This document shows positions 48,301 through 59,499 of a DNA stretch of 64,000 nucleotides, piece by piece. Position numbers and translations under genes: made by a program. Every line of letters starts with the position of its first letter. The stretch's first letter is position 1. The notes beneath the pieces are model-generated. The model did no database searches and had not been told where the DNA came from. It was given only the letters and a program-made list of their open reading frames with translations. The stretch spans positions 13,096,076 through 13,160,075 of the forward strand of contig NC_092099.1 of NCBI RefSeq assembly GCF_045679555.1, in the 5' to 3' direction. Source of the stretch: Salvelinus alpinus. Taxonomy: Eukaryota > Chordata > Actinopteri > Salmoniformes > Salmonidae.

Positions 48301-49591
48301 ACTGCTCGCAGGCGTCTGTGTAGCCAGGCGCTAAAATATGATCCAGTTGGTGGCGGTAATGCATCTTAAAGTTGGTTGCCAACCGTCATATAAAATCCCC
48401 AGAAGAGTGAACGACGAGAGATTAATCAAATAAAACTAAAAACTAACTGAGTTTCCCTTTTTATCTGTAGATTAACTGTCAGAGTAGAGAACACACAATT
48501 TGGTGTGACTCAATTCTACAAAGATCCAGCAAAAAAAAGGACCATGTGCATTTCAGGTAAAAAAACAACCCAATGTTTATCTCCCAGGACAAATTAGCTA
48601 CTAACAGCAAGCTAGCAAAATTTCCATAAATGTTTCAACCTGTTCCCAAATGAATATAGTGTCATGAAAATCAACAGGCACACTTATTAAATTGTCATAT
48701 AGAAATCAAGTGCAATGTGATCACTATTACTCCTGTTTACATGTATATATTACCATTAGTATATTACCATAATTATTTATATATTCCTGCAACTAGTCAC
48801 TTTTCAGCCCTGTTTACATGTATATCCATTCCCCTATCACGCTTACACTGACATTCTTGCGCTCACACTCACCACCCACACCACCACTTATGCTGCTTCC
48901 ATACTGTTTACTATTATTATTATTTATCCTGCTAGTCACTTTCTCCAAATCCCCGCCTAAATGTACATTTCTACTTCAAATACTCCAATATCCCTGCAAT
49001 TGTAAATTTGGTACTGGCACTAACCCCATGTAATGAATTGCTAGTTTACATTTTGTATGTGGACCCACTTTGAGAATAGTCTAAGCACATTTAACTGAGT
49101 ATGGTTTTTAGACTACACACTTCCTGCTTCCTTTGGAAATTAGGGTCACATTATTGTTTGTTTAAACCTTATACCTCGTGATGTCCGAACTTGGTTACAA
49201 GCCAAGTCACAATGCAGAAGGGCAGCCTTCTGCATTTCTAATAGAAACTAGCAAATTTGGCATGTAATCAGACAAAAAATATGAAGCCCTATAAAGCAGG
49301 AAATATTATTGTGCGCAACGCAACAGTAAAATGTTACACAGTTGTTCAGCAGGAAACAGTATGGAAAGGTTCTCGTCCAAGTTTAAAATGAAACCACAAC
49401 AACTTCCAGTTCTCGAACAATACCGATGAGTAAAGAGCATTTCGCATCCGGTTTTAAACAATACAATTCTGATTAAAATAAATATACTATCTCGACTTAC
49501 CACCAGCTAGAGTATATTGCCAACAAACAACAACAAAAAGGAAATTCCATAAATATATGGGGCAAAGACGACATTTCTTCAGTGACTCCAT
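45370..49591 (-). CDS. cd302: CD302 antigen (C-type lectin domain, type I membrane protein)
   Basis: Six minus-strand coding exons: 49591-49501, 47269-47144, 46977-46867, 46296-46114, 45756-45736 and 45569-45370. All have AG/GT borders and all introns are phase 1. Together they give 732 nt, 243 residues plus stop; mammalian CD302 is about 232. Residues 1-30 are a signal peptide (MESLKKC..., hydrophobic WNFLFVVVCW). Residues 31-170 are a long-form C-type lectin domain with six cysteines (32, 46, 69, 141, 156, 166) and WLGMYYD (101-107). The EPN/QPD and WND calcium-sugar motifs are absent, as in mammalian CD302. Residues 182-204 are the membrane span. The 39-residue tail has SFEYHPPF and an acidic end. 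CD302 is an endocytic/phagocytic and adhesion-linked receptor of myeloid cells. Intron 1 carries a SINE and a LINE-like remnant. Exon structure was inferred by eye. Confidence 0.93.
48019..48246 (-). mobile_element. tRNA-Leu-like SINE in CD302 intron 1
   Basis: It is the reverse complement of the family at 15357-15596. The tail TTTTATTTAACTAATCAAGA is at the low end, the core GGGCCAATTGTGCGCCGACT follows, and the head GATGCAGGGTTACATACTGA is at the high end. The head beyond box A is degraded. It lies in the same transcriptional sense as CD302. Confidence 0.85.
48690..49035 (+). mobile_element. LINE-like remnant in CD302 intron 1
   Basis: ACTAGTCACTTTTCAGCCCT, TTACATGTATATCCATTCCC, and later ACATTTCTACTTCAAATACT followed by TGGTACTGGCACTAACCCCA match the 3'-UTR style of a common salmonid LINE. 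No coding part remains, and the borders are approximate. Confidence 0.45.
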
Positions 49592-49840
49592 GTTCGCAAG
49601 CTCCAAATCATGGCTCCAAAATGTTATTCTTCTTCGGTGTGGTATTAGAACGGACTACATCCTGAAAATAGTTGTGTTGCCGCCAGAGATATTACGAACG
49701 GGAAACGTACTTTAGGATGATTCCACTGGAGTTTCCTATCTCCTCAAAAGTATCTCTGTTGCCGCCCACTACTGTACTCAGAAAAAAGAAGTGGTAAATC
49801 CAAAACGTTTAACACCCTCTAACTTCCGGAAACAACATAC
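49592..49840 (-). promoter_or_regulatory. Probable CD302 promoter and 5' UTR
   Basis: Directly upstream of the CD302 start codon. There is no TATA box in a fitting position. An ETS-type site, CCGGAAGT on the minus strand (plus ACTTCCGG at 49822-49829), lies about 230 bp upstream of the ATG. ETS factors such as PU.1 commonly drive myeloid genes, but the assignment here is inference. An upstream ATG (minus strand, about 20 bp before the main start) is out of frame and ends soon. Confidence 0.35.
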
Positions 49841-50078
49841 AAAACTAAACAAAAAGCAAGGCAACAGAAAACATGTCGTCCCCCACGAATGATGCAGCGC
49901 GCCCCCCTCTTGGGCCAATTGAGATGTCACATGTGACTAACCCATTTCAGTTCATTATTATAGCTCTCCCACCTTGGGCCAATCAGTGTAATTTCTATGG
50001 CAAGACACATCATTCACCCATGTTTTGTCAAAATCGTGTCAGTGCTGTCTGAGATATAGCATGTGACTATATGGGCAG

Positions 50079-50384
50079 CACTAGCGGTTCTGGGGGGGCC
50101 AGTGCCCCTGTGACAACTATTTTGGACCCCCTTGTGGCCCCCCTAAATGTGGAGTATGATTTTCTTTTGACATAACTAATTTTTGCTATCGTTCTTTTTT
50201 TTACATCCATTATTAGACAGTGGCAACGATGATGATTATGAACATGGTATTTTGCCTGCTAATGCCTGCAATGCAGTGAAGAAAACGATATGACAACAAT
50301 AACATCTAATGTAACTGGCCCCTCTAACAGTACAACTGGCCCCAGCTTGGCCCCCCCAGTTGAAATGGTCTAGAACCACCACTG
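50079..50384. mobile_element. hAT-type MITE
   Basis: The ends CACTAGCGGTTCTGG and, inverted, CAGTGGTGGTTCTAGAC form the terminal repeats. The flanking 8-bp sequences ATGGGCAG (50071-50078) and ATGGTTAG (50385-50392) agree at 6 of 8 positions, as an aged hAT target duplication would. The internal 306 bp contain GGCCCCCC-rich subterminal arms and no coding frame. Confidence 0.7.
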
Positions 50385-50397
50385 ATGGTTAGGCGTA

Positions 50398-50460
50398 ATC
50401 CACGACCTTCTAGCAATGCAAAGGTTGCGTGTTCGAGTCACATGGGGGATGTATGTACGA
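50398..50460 (+). repeat. Possible tRNA-like SINE fragment
   Basis: AAAGGTTGCGTGTTCGAGTC has a box-B-like core, with CTAGCAATGCAAAGG before it, as in tRNA-Lys-type SINE heads of salmonids. Too short and degraded to classify. Confidence 0.3.
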
Positions 50461-50784
50461 CCGCTGTGCCAATCATATTGTAACCTAATAGTGTAACATA
50501 TCATACTAAATGGAGCTTCACGTACAGAATAATACAAATTGCCCTGAGACCACGTTACAGCATCTCACATTGAAATTAAATCCCACCCCACTAACTTTAA
50601 ATAGCGGTAAATACTCGCCCCAGGGGTGGATTTGGAGGCCCCAGGAAGAGGACTAAGGCTGCTGAACAAAGAGCTATTTGGAGCCAGCTATTTCAAGGTG
50701 AACAAAGCAGAATGAAAATGCTAATTGGAAAGACTTGAAATGCCCTCCATTTAAAGGTCTTTGCATCACCACATAGAATAGGGG

Positions 50785-50895
50785 TGGGCAATAATTTTGG
50801 TTTGAGGGCCACACTGGGATAAAAACAAATCAACGGGCCACATAGATTTTTTTCCAGACCGATTTGTTCGTCAAAAGCAATTTGCGGGCCAAAAG
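50785..50895. repeat. Possible hAT-like element end
   Basis: GGGGTGGGCAATAATTTTGG then TTTGAGGGCCACACTGGGAT resembles the end of a vertebrate hAT-type repeat. Only one end is visible. Confidence 0.35.
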
Positions 50896-50907
50896 AAGGG
50901 CAGTTGC

Positions 50908-51360
50908 TTCTGAAAGTCTACACACCCCTTGCACAGTCTTCAAATTTTGCTGCCTTAAAATTAAATCTACTATTGCAGTGTTATGGGTATGCTTGTCACT
51001 GGCATGGACTGGGGAGTTTGTCAGGATAAAAAAACAAATATGAAAGAAGCAAAGCCCAGGTAAAAAGTTTGAGGAAACCCTCAGTCTTCTGAAAATCTAA
51101 CCCTAAATCTAATCTAACAAACATTTTCAGACACACCAGAAGGGCTTTCCAAGAGATGTTGAGTGTTCCTAAGTGGTCCAGTGTCAGTCCTGACTTAGAT
51201 TAGCTTGAAAAATCAGAGACAAGGTTTGAATATTGCTGTCCATCAATGATTCCCAACCAAATTTACTGAGCGTGAGCAATTTTGACAAAGATCATGGATA
51301 CCTGTTGCCCTAAGAGTTGTGCAAAGTTGGTAGAATATTTTTCAAAATTATTCTGTTTTA
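50908..51360 (+). mobile_element. Tc1-like remnant (family D)
   Basis: AGTCTACACACCCCTTGCAC followed by TTCAAATTTTGCTGCCTTA is a Tc1-type terminal repeat. Downstream, plus-strand coding for KWSSVSPDLD (51175-51205) corresponds to the catalytic-Glu block WPSQSPDLN-P-I-E of Tc1 transposases. The middle is deleted: about 1 kb is reduced to 450 bp. Confidence 0.65.
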
Positions 51361-51834
51361 ACCCTTTCAATTTAGGGATTCATGATGTGTAAATTCTGGG
51401 CCAATACCTATATCTGATATTTTCTTTGCAATATCAACCAATGCATATATATTAGTTCATTTTATGTACTTTTGAACCATTATAGCACAGATACAAACTG
51501 CAACCAAGTTTCTATGTTCATAAGGCTAATTTTCAAGTCAATTGACTTGAAAATGGGAAAGGTGTAACATTTCTTATTTGCATTACACAGAGAAGATCAT
51601 CAGGTATTAGGTAATAATTATGTGTAGAAAAAAACGATCTGCATTATTTTCAATGGTGAACATGTATAAAGATGTCAGGATTCAGATATGACGTAATTGT
51701 TTTAGCACTATTTCATAGAGTTTTTAAACTAAGGTGCGCAACATGGTTCAATGCGCCAATAAATCAGCACAACCTACTTTTTTGTTTATTTCAATTGGCT
51801 GGGGTCTTGGAGCTAAAATTGTGATCATGTATAC

Positions 51835-52370
51835 GAAGGCCGGCCCAAGCCTTTTGGTGGCCCTAAGCGAGATTTGGTTGGGGGGCTTCCCTCTTGATGG
51901 TGGAGAGAAAAATGTACGTTTGAAAGTACATTTCCTGCAATTCTACACATGCGGCGTAGAGAAAATGTTGCAGTTTTAAAGCAAGTTTTCTGCAGTTCTA
52001 CACATTGACCATGCGGTGGAGAGAAAATGTTGCAATTTTATAACACATTTCATGCAATTCTACTCATTTTGCCATGGGGCAGAGATACATTGTCAAATGA
52101 TGGAGCTTTTTTTTCAGTTTTAAAGCAAATTTCCTGCAAAACTACACATTTTGCATGCCTTATGCCATGTTAATGATATCTGTCAGCTAAATTGTTTGCT
52201 GAAAAGGCTAATTGAGTGACTGTCAGTGACTGACAAAACAAGAGAAAAACTGCTGATCCATAGCCAAATTTCGAACTTGCACTTGTGTATTCTACTATTC
52301 TAACCCTCAACAGTAAGTTGAGACCCTGACTGAGTTCAGCTTATGTCGCTTATGTCTTGAGCCGGCCCTG
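51835..52370. mobile_element. hAT-type non-autonomous element with 8-bp target duplication
   Basis: A perfect 8-bp direct repeat ATGTATAC (51827-51834 and 52371-52378) flanks 536 bp whose ends GGCCGGCCCAAGCC and, inverted, GGGCCGGCTCAAGAC are terminal repeats. The interior holds about four to five diverged tandem units with the theme TTTAAAGCAAATTTCCTGCA and GAGAAAATGTTGCA, spanning 51893-52165. No coding frame. Confidence 0.8.
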
Positions 52371-52561
52371 ATGTATACCGTGCTAATGAAAAAACAAAAA
52401 TAGAGTAACAGAGAGCAATGTACAATACGGCGATCTTAGCAAACAAGGAAATTGTGGAAAGTGCATGGGGGCTGCCATCTTTATGCATCTCCGAAAGATG
52501 CGATTTTGTCACAGTCCCTTCTAACGTGTCTTGCACTGCTTGTGAGCATCGTAGAGGGAAA

Positions 52562-52620
52562 TAACAAGACAAAATCAACAGGGAACATAGACATGATGTC
52601 TTCTGCATATCCACTCCAGT
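52562..52620. repeat. Direct repeat, first copy (second at 53637-53695)
   Basis: ACAAGACAAAATCAACAGGG and AACATAGACATGATGTCTTC here match 53637-53695, where only a few bases differ (ACACGATGTCTGC). The surrounding sequence is not shared. It may be a fragment of a transposon present twice. Confidence 0.75.
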
Positions 52621-55600
52621 TATTAGCTTTCAGTTATGGGGTCGTAATAGCTAATATCCCCAAACGTTCAAAAGCTAGAGCCAAATTCGGAGGGGAAAAA
52701 ATGATCCATTTGCTTAAAAGTGCACATTGGAGATTACTCACAAGCAGAAGATGGCCTCAAGCAGAGGAGGAAGATAATATAAATAATGTATTAAACTATT
52801 GTAAGTATGCCAAGTTCACGAGGCACACTGATGATGTGAGGCCCCAGGCAATTGCCTTAGTTGCCTAATGGTAAATCCACCACTGCCAGTGCCTGAATTT
52901 ACGTGTTCCCTCAAAAAGTAGGCTTGCAAAGTTCAGTGTATGTTGGAAGCTTGTCAAAACAAATGATTATGCAGCAACTCCCTTTTACTTTTTTAATGCA
53001 CCAGCTAAAATTATTGGGAAGTTGAAGAATATCATTGTACATGCATTTCATTCGATATAATTGTATTATAGATTGTGGAGAAGGAAACAGCAACATGTTT
53101 AATAAGGGAGAAGTGGTTTTATTGTTATGTTTTATTTTGATAAAGGAGTTGGGCCCCAGGAGGACATTGATTTACAGAATAACCCATTAAGTCCTCTAGA
53201 TGGTGCCATAAGTACATCAATTGTACAGATTTCAGTGGTTGCAACCCAGTAGGATAACATGCTGCCTAAAAGCTTGCAGAGTGCCTCTTTATGTTTTAAA
53301 AATTGCAGTATAAATATGTCACAGTCACACAGGAACATATTTTACATATATATTCAACTGAAATTACTGACCAATTGGATGTAAATAAGAAGCACAGTAA
53401 ATTCCACTCATTCTTAGGTTGTATAGCCAAATCCTTACTTGTAGGCCTACCACGACTCAAATGATGAATAACATTATTGTCTCATTAATTAATCCAAAGC
53501 TCCCAGTGAAAAATAAACAAGGCGCAAGACATTAAGAAGTGAGAAGAATGTTGGTGAGAGCTGGAATGGCAGAGAGCTCAGTGGGGTATACGAAAGCCAC
53601 AGCTCTAGACATAAGAAGACTAGAGACACTACATTAATAAACAAGACAAAATCAACAGGGAACATAGACACGATGTCTGCTGCCTATCCACTGCAGAAAT
53701 TCTTCAGCAATGCCAGAGATTCTTTGGCGGTTTAACAGCCAGCCTGAATGGTTTAAACTTGTACAAATATTTTTTATTCAAGTGAACACAAGTTACTGTA
53801 GCAATGGACAAGACTGATTGGTAACTCACATGAACCCACTTAGCAAATATGTCCAGTAGACATCTCATCTAAAAATAACAAAAAACATGAATATCCTGTT
53901 ATTATCTTCAGGAGCCCTCCAGGACCTGAGACCAAGCACCCATTTTAGATCGAACCCTGTGTGAGGGAAGACAGAAAGAGCAATCATAGACACCCATCCA
54001 TTCAAAGTCATCAGACTGTTGAATGTAATAAATCATAAATAATGGTCACATAGAAAGAGAACACTCGTATTTCACTCTCCACTGAGATAGACCTTGCCAG
54101 AACCCAAAAAGATAAAGAGCCCTTTGTACTCTCCCTGTGTAAAGGCCACGTTTTTCGATGGTTATTTCAAAGACGATACATCACCACACAGTCATTACAC
54201 CTTTGTTGAGATCGCTCATATTACCTGCAGACAGACAAAGGGGCAGAATGGGTAGTATGCCGTAGCTGTAGTAGATGCAGAGGCGTGTCCGGCTTGTAAC
54301 AGCTAGACGCAGGTGGCTGCAGGCCACAGACAGCTGCAGCATGGATCTGGCTCATCGTCTGTCTGCTGCTCACGGTTTCCCGTCGGGTGGCACCACACCC
54401 TGCAGGAGACCAGGAAGACCCATCTGCCAGTCCAGGGCTTGGCCACCATGGCCTTCTCCAAGCCCCCGTCCATTTATCCTCCCTCCCATCCACTACCCAC
54501 CCAGGCCTGGTCACAGCCCTCTCCTAGCCCCCATCCCTGTAGCCTCCCTCCTGTCACCACTCACACTGGCTGAGATTGGGACATGCATGTTAACACCATG
54601 GCCAGGACATGGTGTTGATAATCTCTACACTGCCCTCACCCTCAGGGCTGTGAACGTGCTAATGCCAAACACACTGTAAGTCCAACTCAACAGAATGTCT
54701 CATCAACAGTAAGGCCTGTTTAGCGAAGTGAGTCCTGGTATATTGATTAGATTGCCTCCATAGCTGATTTACAAAACTGTGCACAAGATGAGAAATAAAA
54801 CAGACGAAAGGTTAATGATAAGATGCATTGTCAGAGTTATATTACTCGGCTGGATTGACATGATTCTACCCCATTTATCCAATTTCCTTTTCCTGAGGCT
54901 TCTGTACATGTCATTTGCTGCTGTAACGGACCACATAGATAAGTTTCCCCTCTGTCGCAAGAGGACATGTGTCACATCTTCATTGTATGCGACAGCGGTG
55001 TCAATCTCAACTCTGTGTGAGGTAAGGTCAGTGTCAGTGTGTTGAGGCAAATGACTGGAATTCTCATGTACTATGAGGAAATTGGTACTGTAGGAATAAT
55101 CTCACAGGAGATAGGCCTTTACAGGCCATGCTGTGCTGTCACTCCAATCATTCCTGAAAGCTTTTGGTTTTGTGAGGAAGATCCATAAGAAAATCACTGC
55201 AAAGGCAATGTTACTGGTAACTGCTGAAATTGTTTTCATTCAGCACCTTATCTGTGGAAACAGAGATTACCAGTATCATTTACTTACAAAAGGAGACTCA
55301 AAGAAAGGTTAAAATATAATACACTTTCAAAGATATGCTGAATTTCTGATATGCTTCCAATATTTCTGGTCTTGACACATTTCACAGTATGGAAAAATAA
55401 AATCATAAGCTACTAATATAGTTTTTAATCTTCAAAGTAATTTGTCTTCCAGTTGTTACTTCTGATTGTTACTGAACATTTTTACTCAGAAATTTATGTT
55501 TATGTAGAGCAGGAGCAGCTGCCATTGGTAAAATTAAGTACATCCAATACAGACAGTGGATTGATGGAGTAATGATCAGCAATAAGGAGGGAGGAGGCAA

Positions 55601-56102
55601 AGACTGTGAAACAAAACTTTATAGCTAAAAACATTGAGGGGATTTGATTAATGCCCCGGGCGAACTGGGTTAGCATTGATTGCACTCGTTTTAAAACTGG
55701 GCTGCCTTCCGGGGGTGAGCCAGGTGCCCCGGTCAAATTCGACGGCAAAGTCGAAGTAATGTATGTCAAGCACGTGGAGTAATGAGTTAGGATTCAGTGT
55801 TTCCACATGCAAAAGTGTTTGCTCTTTATATACAACTCATATCGCTTTACCTGCCTTCCCAAGGAAAACTACTATATATTTAATAGAAAATATATGTTTT
55901 ATGTTTCTGAACAATTCATCATGCTGTTTTGTGAACATTATGGCCAGGGCATGCTCGACTTGAGGTGGGCACTCCTCCTTCACTACTTTTACCCGGTGAC
56001 GTAACGGGCCGTAGCCCGGTTTACACAGGTTCAGTCTAATCAAACTCCCCCATTGGCCGTGTTTTAGATCATCAAAGCCGGTTTGTATCGTGGGTAAATT
56101 GT

Positions 56103-56171
56103 GACTGGCTGGTCTACAAATCATATTGAGTAGTTATTTATGACGCAAGGTGATTTGTAGATCAGTCAGTC
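56103..56171. repeat. Inverted repeat, 21-bp arms
   Basis: GACTGGCTGGTCTACAAATC(A) at 56103-56123 is mirrored at 56151-56171, whose reverse complement is GACTGACTGATCTACAAATC(A), with two mismatches and a 27-bp loop. It may be the core of a small MITE; I do not recognise the family. Confidence 0.65.
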
Positions 56172-56424
56172 TCAACTCGCCTTTCAAGTCGGCTGCAATG
56201 TCAAACGCGCCCATTTACCTTGGGGGATTCGGCCTGTATAGTTTTAGGCATAGAGATCCTATAACTTAGATAATGCTAACTTGTAACTACGATGCTTTTT
56301 TGTCATGTTGCTAGGATGGAAATGAACATGCTCTCTTCATCTGCAACGGGCTCAGCTCTGAGGGTTTGTTTACAGCCAGATATCAATATAATGAGATCTC
56401 TTCCCTCCCACACCAACAGAACAC

Positions 56425-59240
56425 AGAACAAGTCCAATTTAAGTTTTTATTTAAAAAAAAATTAAAATAAATGAACAGAAATAAAGCTTAAGTAACAATC
56501 TACTGAAAATATTTTTTGCTTTAACAAACACTATAAAACAAAAACACAGAGGATGGTTTCCTTAAACTGGACATATGTTACCACTGGGAAATGTGTGGCA
56601 CATGTAAAACAAAATAAAAAATGAACTCTCATATAGATATCTCTATGAAAATCTTTTATTTCTTCAAACGATCTGTACAAAACTTCTTTCTTCATAAATT
56701 ATTACTTTTCAATATAACTTAATGACTTTTTAACATGATGGTTGATTAAATTAGCATTTTTCTTTCTTTATGAACCTTTCCAAACCCTTGACTCAGACGC
56801 AGTATGGCACTTGGTTCAGACATTACTAGCAGCATAACCCTCACAAGCACTCGACAGAATTAGTTATCACTCTCAGGCATTACACAGAAATCTCAAGTAT
56901 AGTCACAGTGGCCCTTTACTTTAGTAACTCAACTCAAGCTGACTGCAGAGGAAATGCTGCTGCAAGTCTGTCTGGACTGACAAAGCAACAATGATGTTCT
57001 CAGGAGATGTCACAGATCCAGGAAATACCACTTTCAGCTTTAGCTTTTGTTTGTCTTCAACCACTTTTATTAGCCTCTGGTATGTCTTGTGATGAAAGCA
57101 GCAGTTCTACTTTTGAAACTATGAAACTTAATGTCCGAACACAACTAAAATACGCTCAACGCACAATTGTCCTCAAAATGATTATAATAATATATCATAA
57201 TTTTTCTTATTTTTTTGTGAAGAAAATCAAAAAGTATTAAAAACAACCTGAAAGAAAACAAGTGTATATGGCCAGCTCCTGAGCATGGCATTTGGTCTGG
57301 AAGGGCAGGCTGGACCTGCTAACCCGGCCCAATACAGAGGAGAAACGAAACTCTGAGGTAGATAACTGGTCAGTCTGTCCGACCATCAGGCCAGAACACG
57401 GGCTTCTGGAAGACAACTCAATCATAAAGCCTGTTCAAATCTACTATGATAAAAAATAATCTAACTTTTAGCAATAACATTATCTGTTGCACAATGTCAA
57501 AACAGATTATTATAAGATTTTTTTTGTAATTTCATAGTTTCAAACTGCCTTCTTTGTATTTCTAACACCGCATTTTCCATTTTTCTGTAGTGATGAAATC
57601 AGCGTGTGGCATTTGTTGGATCCAAATCGTCCTTCAAGCTTGTTTGTGTCCATACTTTCATAAAACGTATGAAAACTGAAAGTAAATGTACAAAAAAAGG
57701 CACATTTTCCAAACTGCAATCTAGTCTGGCAAAAAGTCAATTACATCCTTGTGAGAGAGAAATGACACTTTCCTCAATTTACTAGCTCAGTTCTTTGGTG
57801 AAGTAAACTATAATTGGAAGTGCCAAGCTTGTTTGTTTCCTATCAAAGAGCTAGGTGCAATAAAATCGACATTTTAATCTCCATTTTTCCCCAACTCAAA
57901 CTCCATGTACGTGAAAGCTTTGATCGTTTTTTTGCACAATAATATATCCAAGTTTGCCTGTTTGCATTTCAACTGAAAGTGAAAAAGAAACATCCTGCCA
58001 AGCTGACAACATCTCCCAAAAAAGACACAACCACGCCCTCCCTTATTCCATCCCCACCCCAAGAAGTTCATTTCAGGCTAATCTACAACACCAAGTAATT
58101 GAAAGGCAAAATTCAAAATGTGATCATTCAGCAGGATATCTACCACATTCAACAACCAAAGACCTTTAAGGCCCTCAGATAATACAAACATGACATCCTA
58201 TTCAAAATCATCATCAGATTCAGAGGGTCGTTTCACTCTAAACATTTTTTTCAAATACTTCTACTTTAGATTCATTTTTAGAGGGGAAAAGCAAAACACA
58301 TACAGATGTAGGATCTTTATTTGAGCCAGTTTGCTACAGCAGGAAAATAATCCAGCAGCAATAGGAAATGTGAATTATTATGTGGATTATAATGAATGGC
58401 CATTTTTGTAGTGGTTAATATAATTTTCATAAGGGAAATTACAAAATGGAAATTACACACTTCAGAAGCCTTTTGAAACCTCAAATACACGACAAGTTTA
58501 AAATATCCTGCATTGCAGGAAAGTTCTCTGGCAACAGGGTGATCAAATTAAGATCCTACATTTCTAAACACAGCAGATTTTATAAGCTATACTCAAAGGA
58601 AAAGCCCTATTTAGCTGATTTACAAGGCAATAGCTCTTAACATTTCTTGCTCATTTCTAGCCTCGGAGGTTGCCTATACAGCTACTGTACGGAAATTTTT
58701 AAGGCAAATTGTATGAGACAGAAAGATCAATCTAGACCACTAAGATAAATCACTTTACAAGAAAAAACACTGAACACTTCACCATAGCAACACTCACACA
58801 GCAAGCACAAAACATCATTTTCAAGGTGTCTGGCTAATAAATCTTCAGAAAAATCTATTTCAGTACAAAATAAGAGAAAGATAAAAATTTAAATCATAAA
58901 CAATATTAACAAACGACATCTTTACTATCATGCACCTTAAACAACAAGTCACATGATCCGCTATAGGTTCTTGCATCCATGTGACAATCCTTGGTAGAAA
59001 ATAAACATTCTTTCTTTAGTAAAATACAACAATTTTTTTTAAATTCTTTTTTTGAGAATTATAGTATCCTTTGATGAAATTAATCACTTATTTGCACCTC
59101 ATGGAACTTATAACAAAACAGTCTCACTTGTTTTTCTTATCACAAACAAAAGGAAATCATTGCGGAACCTGTGCAAAATTGGGATAAATCCTTAACGCAC
59201 AATCCATCATCAGAGGAAGCCATGATTGTTTCAGCTGTCA
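56425..59240 (-). other. Probable long 3' UTR of an upstream minus-strand gene
   Basis: About 2.8 kb of AT-rich sequence with many stops. It ends on the minus strand with AAATAAAAACTTAAATTGGA, a poly(A) signal at the right distance from an end near 56425. It starts at the candidate terminal exon 59272-59241. The gene lies upstream of CD302 in the same orientation. In mammals LY75 holds that position, but the C-terminus read here does not look like LY75. A MITE sits inside at 58303-58565. Confidence 0.35.
58303..58565. mobile_element. Palindromic MITE
   Basis: The left end CAGATGTAGGATCTTTATTT is mirrored by the right end, AAATTAAGATCCTACATTTC. The second arm carries CCTGCATTGCAGGAAAGTTC and the first GCTACAGCAGGAAAATAATC. 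It is 263 bp with no coding, flanked by TA-like sites, and of a kind I recognise as a common salmonid repeat. Confidence 0.75.
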
Positions 59241-59272
59241 TTACAACTCTTTCTTCTGGGCTCCTACCACAC
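59241..59272 (-). other. Candidate terminal coding exon
   Basis: On the minus strand a good acceptor (GTTGTGTCCTCTCAG) precedes GTGTGGTAGG. In one frame this reads VVGAQKKEL then TAA at 59243-59241. Another frame stays open longer (about 44 residues) but resembles nothing known. I cannot name the gene. It is offered because it joins directly to the 3'-UTR-like tract. Confidence 0.25.
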
Positions 59273-59499
59273 CTGAGAGGACACAACCAAGACAATCAGA
59301 TGAGTTAAACTCCGGTACTAAGTGTCTTTCTATCATATGAAACATCTACCCGCAACCATACAGGCTGGGGGCATTGGCTCCTTCTATGGCTCTGTCCCAA
59401 ATGGAACCATATACATGGGTCGAAAGAGGAGGAAGGGAAGCGCTACTAAGGTACACTATAGTATATTTTGGTATATAGAAGGTGCTCTTTGGTAAAAGG

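Larger units (their letters stand above)
52379..56424. other. Non-coding stretch with a dispersed internal duplication
   Basis: No exon was recognised. A segment near 52562-52620 recurs at 53637-53695. TTGCCTAATGGTAAATCCAC at 52856-52880 looks like the end of a further hAT-type element whose partner end is not identified. 54230-54600 is relatively GC-rich but has no recognisable protein. 55990-56230 contains an inverted repeat. Confidence 0.4.

Noticed and set aside
52452-52868. 138-residue open frame
   Set aside because: No recognisable domain; it overlaps the dispersed duplication and a hAT-like end, and codon use looks random.
54221-54679. GC-rich overlapping frames as a possible exon
   Set aside because: No family resemblance and no convincing pair of splice sites; only a weak donor at 54227.
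59131-59272. Alternative 44-residue reading of the candidate terminal exon
   Set aside because: Open but without any resemblance to a protein family; kept only as an alternative in the exon entry.
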